DNA from: Doryteuthis pealeii
Taxonomy: Eukaryota; Mollusca; Cephalopoda; Myopsida; Loliginidae
Assembly (NCBI GenBank): GCA_023376005.1
Contig: CM042138.1
Location: 99,720,572-99,784,571, forward strand
Direction of reading: 5' to 3'
DNA length: 64,000 bases
Shown here: in pieces, positions 33,005 through 42,660 of the stretch
Position numbering within the stretch: the stretch's first letter is position 1
How the letters are laid out: each line of letters begins with the position of its first letter
Notes under the pieces: generated by a model
Told to the model about the DNA's origin: nothing
The model's database searches: none
The model's input: the letters and a program-made list of their open reading frames with translations, nothing else
Made by a program: the position numbers and the translations under genes

Positions 33005-33540
33005 TTTTTTTGCTAACACTAGTATGTCCACGTGTAGGAGGCCACAGAGAAGATGATGTCCTTACTTCTCCTACAGTGCCCAGCATATCTTATTCATCTT
33101 ACTTGAATGATTTGTGTGATAGGAGGTAAGTGGACGTATAGCTGCTTTTTTTGTGGCATGCTGCTTCCAGGATTTATTCAAAACAGCATGCAGCATCATT
33201 GTGTAGTTCCCATTTGTCCAAGTGTGCAGCCATACAATAGTACTGATACGGCTACACCTTGGAAAATTCCTGTTTTATCTTATAAGATAGATCAAGTTTC
33301 CATATGATCTTTAACTTGTTAAATGCAGTCCATGACTGTAAACATATTAACTATAATATAGTATAACATACTATAAACATATTAACACATTATATAATAT
33401 AATATAGTATAACATACTATAAACATATTAACACAGATATATGTGAACTATTCAACTAATTTAGCATGTCCATGTGTTGGCTTCCACAGGAGAACGTCGC
33501 TTTTGAGCTCATCCCCGCTTCTACAGAGAGGATTGACTGA
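33005..33540 (-). pseudogene. LINE ORF2 C-terminal fragments (block B copy)
   Basis: Copy of 20,835-21,362: the larger fragment at about 33,005-33,320 and the small one at about 33,462-33,540, with the 'acatactataa' AT-rich spacer between. Confidence 0.78.
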
Positions 33541-33797
33541 TAGTCTGACAATCAAACAAAAATTGGGATTCGCGTATTTTCATTGGTTATTTCTGACACT
33601 GATATATTTTGCTTCCATACGAAGGTGTTGGGGTGCCAATTTCTAGACATTGATCAAAGTCACAAATGGCAAAAAGAAGATAACTGATTAATCTTACTCA
33701 CACAAATATCTTGATAACATGTTCAGCATAGAACAAAACTGACAATATAAAATAGAGTGAATGTGTAGCCACAGTCTTAATACCTTTTTTTTTCTTC

Positions 33798-34042
33798 TTG
33801 CTAACCTCTCCGCACGATCAAGATGTGACAAAAGGTCAATTTCTTACACAGAGTTTAACAGGTTTGAATTTAGAGTTTTCCTTCTCCTAGACTGGTTACC
33901 TTGCCCAGTATGTCCTGCTATTTACCCATAGCTGGAGGGAGAGTATTAGCGATCTGTGAAATGCAAACAGCTTTGTCCAGGATTTGAACTCGGGTAGCCA
34001 AGTCCATTTCCTATGACTCTAACCATTACACCACGCAGCTCC
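33798..34042 (-). mobile_element. SINE-2, minus strand (block B copy)
   Basis: Copy of 21,598-21,842. Just upstream, at about 33,739-33,774, it keeps 36 bp that block A lacks but the fold-back (22,376-22,412) also has. Confidence 0.92.
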
Positions 34043-34285
34043 AATACCTTTTTCCATTTCTTTTCAGTGTGTTTACTATATAAGCAAAAATGTAACCTTT
34101 TATTTTCAGTGTTTTTATACCTAGAAGATTACTGTAATTTGGAATAGTTCACAGTCTTGCACCCAAGCAAACTAATTAAAGTATAAGAATCTTGACAACA
34201 TAACAGCAACAAGAAAAGTCATTAGTAATAGTCTTAGAGGAACTTGTTAGGTTACTATTGTAACAACAGTCAATGATTATATATA

Positions 34286-34910
34286 CTAGCAAATATATGC
34301 ACCCTCCGAGTGCAAGTATTTAAGTTTTAATGTAATGAAATATATTAAATTAGAAAGTCTAATAAGAATGCAGATAAAAAGATTTGAAACAGAGTGGGGT
34401 TATAATAGAAAAATAGAAATGAAACTTACTCTTCCATAATTCAGCAATGAAAGACGGCAGTGTCTTTCATTGCTGAATTTTACTTATTTAACTATTTAGT
34501 TAAATTAGGAAATAAAGAATAAAATTACACTTATTTTTCTTGTTAATGGAGTTCATTTAAGATTCATTGGAGAGATTTTTGCTTATATTCATTAAAATAA
34601 AACCAAACAATTAGAAATCAATAATACTAAGCACATATTTAATAAAATCACATTTTTAATATCAATATGCAAATTAGCCTTCCCGTTCACACTGCAAACC
34701 GCTATTTTTTGTATATATAAATACAATAGCATGTTATTAGTATGTAAGTATGGACAACACTAATAAAAAGGTAAAGCAATTTTATTGAATAATTGAGGTT
34801 TAAATATAAATAAAATCATGAAGAATGTGATGTAAATAACTATGTTAATTGTGATTCGATTAGTAATATAGTTTCGGACAGAAAAACATACAATCTCCAT
34901 TATAATAAGA
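34286..34910 (-). mobile_element. Helitron-like non-autonomous element, 625 bp
   Basis: On the minus strand it begins TCTTATTATAATGGAG and ends CTAG (34,286-34,289), preceded by a hairpin at 34,298-34,314 (stem tgcac with loop tcc). The base before is A and the base after is T, the A|T insertion rule of Helitrons. A second copy in the opposite orientation is at 36,943-37,578. There is no Rep/helicase ORF, so it depends on an autonomous partner. It contains an 18-bp-arm hairpin (34,438-34,479) that the other copy lacks. Confidence 0.85.
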
Positions 34911-34922
34911 TATATATATATA

Positions 34923-35192
34923 CTAGAAAACGTGTCCCATTGGGTCACGCATTGAGCTCTGCATAGGTAATTGGAATTAGGGAAAAGTGAGTTTGAAAAA
35001 CAAATTAAATTTTTTTAAATAATACGGCCGGAGTATCTAAAAAAAACGAAACACATTACAATCATTGTGTAAACTTTTTAAGAAAGGTACATTTTGACCT
35101 AATTTAAATTTATTAGGAACCAAGATGTTGGCCGGGTTGGCAGCTTGTAAAAATCAGTTTCAAACTCTCAAATCTCAAATCTCTCTCTCTTT

Positions 35193-35238
<46 letters not shown>

Positions 35239-35513
35239 TCTCATTGAGAAACTAACATATATAACGAGGAGGTAATCAAGATATACATAGGGAGGGGGGA
35301 AATAATAGGCAGAATGGGGAGCGATAGACTGGTCTGTTTTTGACTTAATTGAAAATTATGACTAATTAGAACCAATTAAAATGGATTTTTTTCAAACATA
35401 ACTCAATCCTAGAACTAAATAATAATTTAGTATGATTTTCGTGTCATTAAATTAAACAGTAAAAAAGCCTTTAGGGCACAATCATTGATTCGCTCAGTTT
35501 TAGTATAACAATT

Positions 35514-35573
<60 letters not shown>

Positions 35574-35575
35574 CT
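34923..35575 (-). mobile_element. Second Helitron-like element (different family), 5' end uncertain
   Basis: The minus strand ends CTAG (34,923-34,926) next to a hairpin at 34,931-34,949 (cgtgtcccattgggtcacg, one T-T mismatch), with T following. The body matches 37,970-38,381 in reverse: 'taattggaattag', 'gacctaatttaaattt', 'atcaagatatacatagg' and 'gtgtcattaaa'. It includes about 115 bp not in the other copy and (TA)n tracts at 35,199-35,236 and 35,521-35,573. It abuts the previous element across 12 bp of TA. Confidence 0.7.
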
Positions 35576-35819
35576 ATAGCTGAGTGAATCAACAAGAAAC
35601 ATCTTCAGCATAGAATAATCCATGGATTGACAAGTCATAAAAATCCAACCAACCAACCAGCCTTGTCAATCTAAACGAAGCACTACTCAACAATTATTAC
35701 CCAGCAATTTCAATTGTGTTATCATGAAATAAACTGTAATTATAAAGTACGAAAAACTTTATAATGTCCTGCAAAATGAAATATAAAATAACTAAAAAAT
35801 AACCCAAGAGTTTCTCTAA

Positions 35820-36258
35820 ATTTTTTAGATGAGGCCTGATAATTTGTATTATTTGTATTATTCGGGCTATTGTCCTCATCTTTATTGTTATCTCTATAAC
35901 GGCTCCGGCCTTCTTCAGGTATTTCTTGTCAGTCGGGAGCCTTCTTGAACTTAGGAACCTTCTTTTCAAACTCGGGAACCTTCTTGTCGTAATCGGGAGC
36001 CATCACAGAAATTTAAACCCAACCCTTTATTCAATCTACGAGGGTATCCTGTTCTCATTCCACTAACCATAGCTGGGTACTAGTTTTAAGCTGTATTAAT
36101 TATTATTCTATGTTACTGTTGCCCTTGACCAGGATTGAACTTGCAGCCTAGAGATAACTGTCACCCAACACCTATATTCACTATGCTATGTGTCCAGTTG
36201 TACAGGTAACAATAAAGATGAGGACAATAGTCCAAATAATACAAATAATACAAAACCA
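35820..36258. mobile_element. Fold-back element with TIR-like arms
   Basis: 'gatgaggcctgataatttg' and 'gctattgtcctcatcttta' at 35,827-35,886 are mirrored at 36,206-36,256 ('aataaagatgaggacaatag'). Inside, the minus strand has a run of related units reading like VPEFEKKVPKFKKAPD, then SINE-like sequence (36,030-36,200). A related element is at 45,485-45,857. Class unknown. Confidence 0.68.
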
Positions 36259-36261
36259 AGT

Positions 36262-36780
36262 GTTCTCATGCCGTAAAATCCAACTAACTAATCAACTAAC
36301 CAACCAAAATAGTTAACAAAATTCAGAGGTTGCTTCTTTTTTTTTTTTTTAGACAAATAATCTATCCGAACAATTCAAGTGCCATAAATCTTTGTTCTAT
36401 TTCAAATACTTGTGTCAAGTATCATTATTTGATGATACATTTTTCACAGTTTTCTGTCAATAAGATGTTCAATTCATCATTATTCAAATAAATTATTGTG
36501 CTTAGTCTTCTCAGACTTGAATAACCTTTGCTGTCAATAACAGAAGTATCATATTTGCTTTCTTATAAATGATGGCTCACAGGTAAAGACTTTAAAAGAA
36601 AGATTGGCAAAGAGGAAGAAGAAAGAAAATAAATCACTGGATGCATAAAATCATTTGTGACCAGCAAATCAGAATTGTAATCCTAGATGATTGGAAAATT
36701 TACAAATCTAATTTGAAAATCTTGGAAACTATGGAAGCCCATGAATGCTAATAATACTCACGACAATAGGAGGAAGGAGA
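36262..36780. other. No feature recognised
   Basis: AT-rich with a poly-T run near 36,336. No repeat family was recognised. Confidence 0.6.
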
Positions 36781-36784
36781 GTCC

Positions 36785-36935
36785 CCATGGCATGGCATAG
36801 TGGCTTACATGCTGGACTGCGATATTGTAGTAAGCGAGTTCAAATTCCAATAGTGCAATTACGTTCTATTTCGGACTAATACCCTTGAGAAGGGTAGGTA
36901 TCTAGCTAACCCATTCACCTCTATCTAATTTATAT
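36785..36935 (+). mobile_element. SINE-3 (tRNA-derived)
   Basis: A-box-like 'atggcatagtggcttacatg' and B-box-like 'agcgagttcaaattcc', followed by 'ttctatttcggactaatacc' and 'agggtaggtatctagc'. The body partly resembles SINE-2 (ctaatacccttg) but the head is different. A minus-strand copy is at 47,770-47,995. Confidence 0.7.
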
Positions 36936-36942
36936 ATATATA

Positions 36943-37578
36943 TCTTCTTATTACAATGGAGATTGTGGGTTTGTCTGTCTGTAACGATATTACTATACAA
37001 GTCACAATTCCTTTAGTTATTTACATCATATTCTCCATGATTTTATTTTTATTTAAACCTCAATTATTAATAAAATTGTTTTACATTACTTACACTGTTG
37101 ACCATATCTACATACTAATAGCATGCAATTATATTTATATATACAACAAAATAGAGGTTTACAGTATGAATGGGAAGGCTAATTTGCATATTGATCTTAA
37201 AAAATTGATCGTAATAAATATATGCTTAGTATTATTGATTTCTAATTGTTTGGTTTTATCTTATTGAATATGAGCAAAAATCTCTTCAATAAATCTTAAA
37301 AGAAATCCCTTAACAAGAAAATAACTGTAATATTATTCTTTACTTCCTATTTTAACTAAATTCTTAAATTAGGAAAATTTACCAATGAAAGACGGGTGGA
37401 ACGGAAAACGATGGAAGAGTTAGTTTCAAAGTTGTTCTATTTTTCAATCATACCCCTTCTGTTCCAAATCTTTTTATCTACATTCTTATTCAGTTTCATT
37501 AGCCTTTCTAATTTAATATCATTTTATTATAAAATTTAACTAAAATACTTGCACCCGGAGGGTGCATATATTTGCTAG
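36943..37578 (+). mobile_element. Helitron-like non-autonomous element, 636 bp
   Basis: Starts TCTTCTTATTACAATGG after an A (36,942). It ends with a perfect 7-bp hairpin tgcacccggagggtgca (37,550-37,566), eight bases, CTAG (37,575-37,578), and then T. All three Helitron hallmarks are present. It is an inverted, diverged copy of 34,286-34,910, about 2 kb away. It has no transposase frame; a 103-codon frame at 36,956-37,267 is not shared by the other copy. Confidence 0.88.
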
Positions 37579-37654
37579 TATATCTAATATTGTTTGAATT
37601 CTTTAAATGTCTATTTATTCTTGTCATATATCAATATATAAATATATGTAAGGG

Positions 37655-37896
37655 GTTGGTTTAATTCCATCGAATGACAATTCGCCTAGGAATTGCAAGG
37701 TTTGATACTGGTCCCTGCCTACTCAGTGCATGAGTAGCACAGCTTGGGTAATCTAATCTGTGCAGTAAAGTGGGGAGCTGTTGATAGGTGTGGTACAACA
37801 CCTCAGACAAAAAATAATCTCCTATGTCTAGTGCTAATGAAAAGGAGAGACTCCCTTGCTTTCCAGCTGATACTAACTGTAGGCCACTCCACTGCT

Positions 37897-37898
<2 letters not shown>
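37655..37898 (+). mobile_element. SINE-1, full-length but diverged
   Basis: Head 'aaggggttggtttaattcc' is degraded. The B box 'caaggtttgatactggtcc', 'gcatgagtagcacagcttgg', 'agtaaagtggggagctg', 'gtctagtgctaatgaaaagg' and 'taggccactccactgctgac' are clear. A (TA)n and (TTA)n tract follows (about 37,901-37,970). Confidence 0.88.
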
Positions 37899-37950
<52 letters not shown>

Positions 37951-37969
37951 ATTATTATTATTATTATAT

Positions 37970-38381
37970 TAAAGCTGAGCAAATCAATTTTTGTTTCCTA
38001 AAGACTTTTTTTCTGTTTAGTTTAATGACACAAAATTCATACTAAAATATTCCACTCTATGTATATCTTGATTACATCCTTGTTATGTTAGTCTCTCTGT
38101 GTGAGAGAGATGGAGAGTGATTGTGATAGAGACATTTAACAACTCACTTTATTTGTATGTTAAGATTCAGCAATGAGCCCGTAGTTTAATAAAAATTCCA
38201 TGATCCATTTCAATTTAAATTAGGTCAAACTTTTCCTTTCTTAGAAATTTTTCAAATTGATTTTAATGTTTTTTTAAATCTCTTTTTAAAAAATTCAATT
38301 AACTTTGCAAACTTTTTTTCACTAATTCCAATTATCTACCAAGAGCTCAATGGGTGACCCAACGGGCTATGTTTTGTCTAG
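37970..38381 (+). mobile_element. Second Helitron-like family, plus-strand copy
   Basis: Ends CTAG (38,378-38,381) then T, preceded by a weak hairpin (gacccaacgggct). It shares 'tgtatatcttgattacatcc', 'aatttaaattaggtcaaa' and 'cactaattccaattatc' with the minus copy at 34,923-35,575. The 5' end is lost in the (TTA)n tract. Confidence 0.68.
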
Positions 38382-38390
38382 TATATATAT

Positions 38391-38968
38391 ATGCGTGTGT
38401 GTAGGAATATGAAAAGTAAATTAACATTTCCGTTTCAAGCAGAGACTTTGTTCTATGGGTTAAACTATTCAACAATGTTTTATCAGGCAAATTGGAATAT
38501 ATTTAACTTGCCATTAGTGGATTTTAAATTCTATACTCATCCAACCATTGAATTTATTGGATCCAACGAGAAGACATTGGGAATCTGATGCAAATCTTCT
38601 TTTGCAGAATGATTCTTGCTACTTTCCATCTTTCCAGATCCAAAATAGCTCAGACATGTTCAAGTGAATTTATATCAGGATTTACGGACGAGAATTGGTC
38701 ATGGGAATCGCTTAAAACCTTTTCTGACACCTGCCATTCTGGAATCAATTTTAGTCGATGGCAACGGGCTCTATCATCCATGAAAAATTATTTTTCTCCA
38801 AATAACTGTCAGTGGATATTAGAAAAAAAATCCTCTCAAATAGCATATATATATAGTTATGACTTGATACTCTCCCCATTTCCCGAGAAGATTGGAACAG
38901 TCAGCACCCTTGATTTGCCCCTCTCTCAATTATGTAAAATCCTCCACAGTAGGTCGAAGGTGGGGTAA
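38391..38968 (+). other. Two unrecognised abutting ORFs (65 and 126 codons)
   Basis: Frame 38,391-38,588 is followed at its stop by frame 38,588-38,968 (MQIFFCRMILATFHLSRSKI...). The DNA is not obviously repeated in the window and is less simple than its surroundings. I do not recognise either protein. No splice-site pair or start context supports a gene. It could be a chance frame or a decayed element. Confidence 0.2.
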
Positions 38969-39191
38969 CATTTTTTGGTTAAGCAACCTCTAGACTAGTA
39001 CTCATCCTTGGTTTAAAAATTCAATATGATGTCCCAAAAGATGACAGTGTGTCACAACTCCAAGCATCAATTTACTCTCTCAGCTGCCAGTTGTTTATTC
39101 TATGGAAGTAGTTTTCTTCTGGCTGCTCAATGACCCATGTGAGTAAAATATTTTACTGTCATTCTTCATTTAGAAACACTTTGCTGTAGTT

Positions 39192-39312
39192 TGATACCGA
39201 CCCTTGCCAACTTGGCACTTAAGTAGCACAGCTAGTATCTTTATGGTAAAGTGGGGAACTGATCATAGGTGTAGTGCTCCACCTTCCTGGTCTAGCACTT
39301 GATACCAACAAT
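39192..39312 (+). mobile_element. SINE-1 fragment
   Basis: Keeps the B box 'gtttgataccgacccttgcc', 'aagtagcacagctagtatc', 'gtaaagtggggaactgatca' and 'ggtgtagtgctccacc', with the head and 3' end missing. Confidence 0.8.
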
Positions 39313-39952
39313 AAACAACTCCAACAAAAATACTGCTTACTTACTACTTGCTGTTGTTGATGTTTTGAAGTGTCTTTTGATTTTTTTTATATATTTGTTA
39401 CCATTTTGAGTGTTTGATGATTGTAGCTTTATAACTACATGAAACATTAAGTAATATCACTTGATTTCATTACCAAACTTTTTATCTCAACTTTTAAGGT
39501 TTTATATTACCCCTGGCAAACATTATCAAATTATCACACTTGGAGGATATTCACTTAAGTTTTTTTTTTAGTTTAGCAGTAAATAGACTAATAATAGATA
39601 AGATGCAAAACATTTTTTATTTAATAGCTGAACATTCTGGCTTCATAAGATATACCTTCAACAAACAAGATTAAATTATTTAAGTTGATAGTATTATGGT
39701 TTTCCAATGCATACAGAGGGAAATATTATGGAAAAACAAATACCAGCAGGAGTTTAAATATGTAAATCGATCTAAGATAGTTAAAAGACAAATAGTTGGG
39801 CACACCTAATTGAAAGGAAACATGGCTCCAAAAAAACAACTGAGTTGAGACAATGAAAAGAATCGTAAAACTCACTCAACGAAGCAATCCTCATTGATTA
39901 GCAATGAAAGACATTAGTTTTCCCTGTCATCTCTGTTCAAAGTTTGGTGCAA

Positions 39953-39955
<3 letters not shown>
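39313..39955. other. No feature recognised
   Basis: AT-rich. One phrase (ttagcaatgaaagaca near 39,899) resembles the hairpin arm in the Helitron-like element at 34,438, too short to call. Confidence 0.55.
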
Positions 39956-39956
<1 letters not shown>

Positions 39957-40015
<59 letters not shown>

Positions 40016-40054
40016 TTTTTAAATTATATATATATATATAATTTTTAAATAAAA

Positions 40055-40106
<52 letters not shown>
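39957..40106. repeat. Interrupted (TA)n tracts
   Basis: TA tracts at about 39,957-40,010, 40,027-40,041 and 40,058-40,106, separated by T/A runs, leading into (TG)n at 40,107-40,119. Confidence 0.92.
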
Positions 40107-40116
<10 letters not shown>

Positions 40117-40119
<3 letters not shown>

Positions 40120-40157
40120 AAACCCTGAAACGTGTGTGTGGATGACTTATTAATATA
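40117..40157 (+). ncRNA. Hammerhead remnant (3' half)
   Basis: 'tgaaaccctgaaacgtgtg' and 'tgtggatgacttattaata' match the 3' half of the intact motif at 40,407-40,448 (tgaaatgccgaaacacgtg, tgtggatgacattaatata). The 5' half, with the CTGANGA core, has been replaced by TA/TG repeats. It lies about 305 bp upstream of the intact copy, same strand. Confidence 0.6.
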
Positions 40158-40199
40158 TGCTCCCATAAATTTGGTATGAGCTCTCTAATTGGTAATTTA

Positions 40200-40453
40200 A
40201 ATTAACTCTCACTACTAAGCATATAAGCAATGATCGTTTCCCCGGAAATCTGATCTCTCTGTGACCGTAAAATACATAAACAAACCTATGTACTTACTAG
40301 TTTAAAATCACCAGTCCCCGCTACAGCTGTCAGTGGACGAGGGGGATACGATATCAGGCTGTCAAACGGTCAGAGTTCGACCCTAGCCAAAGATAGTTGT
40401 GTCTAGCCACACTGAAGAGGCGTGAAATGCCGAAACACGTGTCTGTGGATGAC

Positions 40454-40460
<7 letters not shown>
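40200..40460 (+). mobile_element. Hammerhead-bearing repeat unit (retrozyme or PLE type)
   Basis: Sequence between the hammerhead remnant and the intact motif, related to 56,842-56,995 through 'agccacactga' and its 3' part. It contains a B-box-like 'agagttcgaccctagcc' at 40,371-40,387, so pol III transcription is possible. No ORF. It is bordered by TA tracts on both sides. Confidence 0.55.
40407..40448 (+). ncRNA. Candidate hammerhead ribozyme (42 nt)
   Basis: Core CTGAAGA 40,412-40,418 and GAAA 40,432-40,435. Stem I: CCACA 40,407-40,411 with TGTGG 40,444-40,448. Stem II: GGCG 40,419-40,422 with TGCC 40,428-40,431. Stem III: ACA 40,435-40,437 with TGT 40,440-40,442, a 2-nt CG loop. Expected cleavage is after C40,443. 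Position 7 of the core, which is variable in the hammerhead consensus, is A here. The short stem III is typical of motifs in Penelope-like elements and retrozymes, which often act as dimers. Confidence 0.75.

Positions 40461-40515
<55 letters not shown>
40458..40515. repeat. (TA)n microsatellite directly after the hammerhead motif
   Basis: TA repeat starting at 'gacattaatata'. The minus-strand hammerhead at 56,842 has the same downstream neighbour. Confidence 0.95.
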
Positions 40516-40518
<3 letters not shown>

Positions 40519-40829
40519 GCACTAGGAGATAGTACCATTATAGTGGCAACACACAAGCGTGATAGCATGATTACTGATGGAAAATCAACAGATTTATATC
40601 ATCCTAATTTTAAGCAACAGAGCACTAGCATAATAGATACACTACTTTCATGTCAAGCTCTAGATAAGACATCAAATGCTGGCAGTTTCACTTAATTTTA
40701 TATATTTATTTACCTTAGGGTGAGTAGAAGTTACTGACAGAAAAAAAAAACTCATAGAAAAATGTCACACTAATCATGATTATATGTGTCATGTGTAAAG
40801 ACAGTTTTTCAAATAAAAATCACTCAACT

Positions 40830-41232
40830 TTGGTTCAGAATTAAACATCTTTCAATGCTAATCAAATGGTTTAGAATTAAATTTTTTTGATGGTTAAGAA
40901 TTAAGCATCTTTCAATACTAATCTCATGGTTCAGATATTAAAGATCTTTCAATGCTTATCGCATGGTTAAGAAATAAACATGTTTCAATACTAAACACAC
41001 AGTCCTTCAGAATTAATCACCTTTTAATACTAATCACATGGTTCTTCAGAATTCAACATGTTTCAATGCAAATGACATGGTTCAAAATCAAACATCTTCC
41101 AATGTTAAACAGATGATTCGGATTTAACATATTTCAATACAAATCACATATATCAGAATTAAACATTTTACAGTACCAATCACATAGTTCAGAATTAAAC
41201 ATCTTTTATTGTTAATCAAACGGTTCTTCAGT
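40830..41232 (+). repeat. Degenerate minisatellite, unit about 40 bp, about 10 copies
   Basis: 'ggttcagaattaaacatctt' followed by 'tcaatactaatcacat' recurs through the block with many substitutions and a few insertions (gttcttcagaatt). Confidence 0.85.
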
Positions 41233-41838
41233 AATTTCTAGTGATGAATGTAGAGTTACTTTTAATAGAACTGATATCCATACAACAAGTTGTATCAATG
41301 GGAAGTGGAGCTGTGTTTTAACCTGGTACTGTAGACAGTAACATTATCAGTCCCTTCAAACTTGCTGATGGTGTCAAGATGAATGCTGAGAATTATTGTA
41401 TGTTCTTGAACAAAAAGTCTTTTGAGCAGTACAGGCTACAAAATGAAAATCTTTAAGCTAATGACGGTATTCATGCATGATTATGCTCCTTCACATTTTA
41501 AAAAACTGCTTTAAAAAAAAAGGTTTTCAAAGACACCAAACTAATGGAATGGTCTCTAACTTCTTCAGATATTAAATGATCCCTCATTAAAAAAGATGTA
41601 TATGAGAATGGAAGACATTATTCAAGCAATGAAGGTCTCTGGGAAGCAATAAAACTGCTGCAAGTCGAGGCAAAACAGTTAAAGTTAGAACAATAAATGA
41701 ATGGAAGATTGATGCTTTTAGAATGACAAGGAACCCATATTAACATGCAAAATAATAAGATATTAATTCATTCACGTGTAAGGGATACTGTATTAACAAA
41801 ATATATGTTTCTGTGGTTGATATCTATTGAATCTATAT
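41233..41838. other. No feature recognised
   Basis: AT-rich with no recognised repeat family or coding similarity. Confidence 0.55.
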
Positions 41839-42052
41839 GTGTAACAGTTTTAACCACTAGCTAGAGTTAACGTACATTAAGCCTGGAACTCTCGAGCAGG
41901 GTTTGTTTCCTTCCGCCAAGACTCACTCTAGAACGAGTCCCGAAAAGTATCGATGGTTGCTTAGTATTCACGTGAATAAATATATCTACGAAGACATATA
42001 TCTGTGTGAGTACACTTATTTCAAAATGTATTAGAGATAAGGTTCTGTTACA
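41839..42052. mobile_element. Possible solo LTR (tgtaacag...ctgttaca)
   Basis: An 8-bp inverted end pair TGTAACAG/CTGTTACA bounds 214 bp with an AATAAA near 41,975 and a pyrimidine/GC-richer centre. LTRs begin TG and end CA. No target-site duplication was seen, so this is tentative. Confidence 0.3.
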
Positions 42053-42369
42053 AACGCAAATTCTCCCTTTCCTCTTTTATCTCATTAGCAAGAACTGCTA
42101 TGCTGAAGGAAGGGAAGAGTCATTTGAGTGACACTGGTCTTCTAAAAGAAAGTGGAAAGTTCAGCAGGAAATACCAAAAGGGGGGAACATTTTAGACACG
42201 GTACAAAGAGGTGGGTCAGTGAGGCAAGACACAGAAGAAACAGCACTACAAAAAGAGAAAGTTTAAGACCTGAGAAAGTGTCTCCAATTCTGTTGCGTAT
42301 TACTGAACTTGGTTGGGGTTTATTCTGCCTTTTTTGTTTCTTGTACCCCGCTTTTTAAACTCTTTTGGA

Positions 42370-42660
42370 CTCTTTACACGTGTGTCTAAGGGATTCCTGC
42401 ATTTACAATACGAAGAACCCAAGAAGGAGTATACTACACAAAGAACCCAGTCTGTCTTACTATTTGCTCATAGCTGAAGGGTAAATAAGTGGAAAATAGT
42501 TTGTATTCAATAGGACTATTTACAAAAAACAAAAATCTCTGAAAAATCTGCTACACAAAAAATGTAAAAATGAATGTACAATGATTGTGATTACCTAACC
42601 TCTATGCATAAAGTACCCGTAGAAAGATTTGACATGCTGTTAAAATCAGTCAATCAATGA
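42370..42660 (+). repeat. SINE-2-like piece joined to family T 3' end
   Basis: 'aacccagtctgtcttacta' and 'ctcatagctgaagg' resemble SINE-2 sequence on the minus strand. The later part 'aaatgtaaaaatgaatgtac' to 'tgacatgctgttaaaatcag' matches 50,880-51,005. Confidence 0.55.

Larger units (their letters stand above)
24933..34185. repeat. Duplicated block B (9.25 kb)
   Basis: Second copy of 12,731-21,986, in the same orientation. It starts in the same 90-bp minisatellite unit and ends at 'aactaattaaagtata', after which unique sequence follows (agaatcttgacaacataaca). Its first 2.5 kb have many one-base indels relative to A, as expected for a thinly covered contig end; the rest is close to identical. 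Confidence 0.95.

Noticed and set aside
34286..38381. The inverted Helitron-like copies as the two ends of one large transposon
   Set aside because: Each copy has its own TC start and CTAG end with A and T flanks, so they are separate insertions; the interior is unrelated SINE and fold-back sequence.
41839..42052. A confident solo LTR
   Set aside because: Only an 8-bp inverted end pair and an AATAAA support it. No target duplication or second copy was found, so it is listed at low confidence only.
42152..42358. 68-codon ORF as a small gene
   Set aside because: No recognisable motif, no conserved context, and a length expected by chance.
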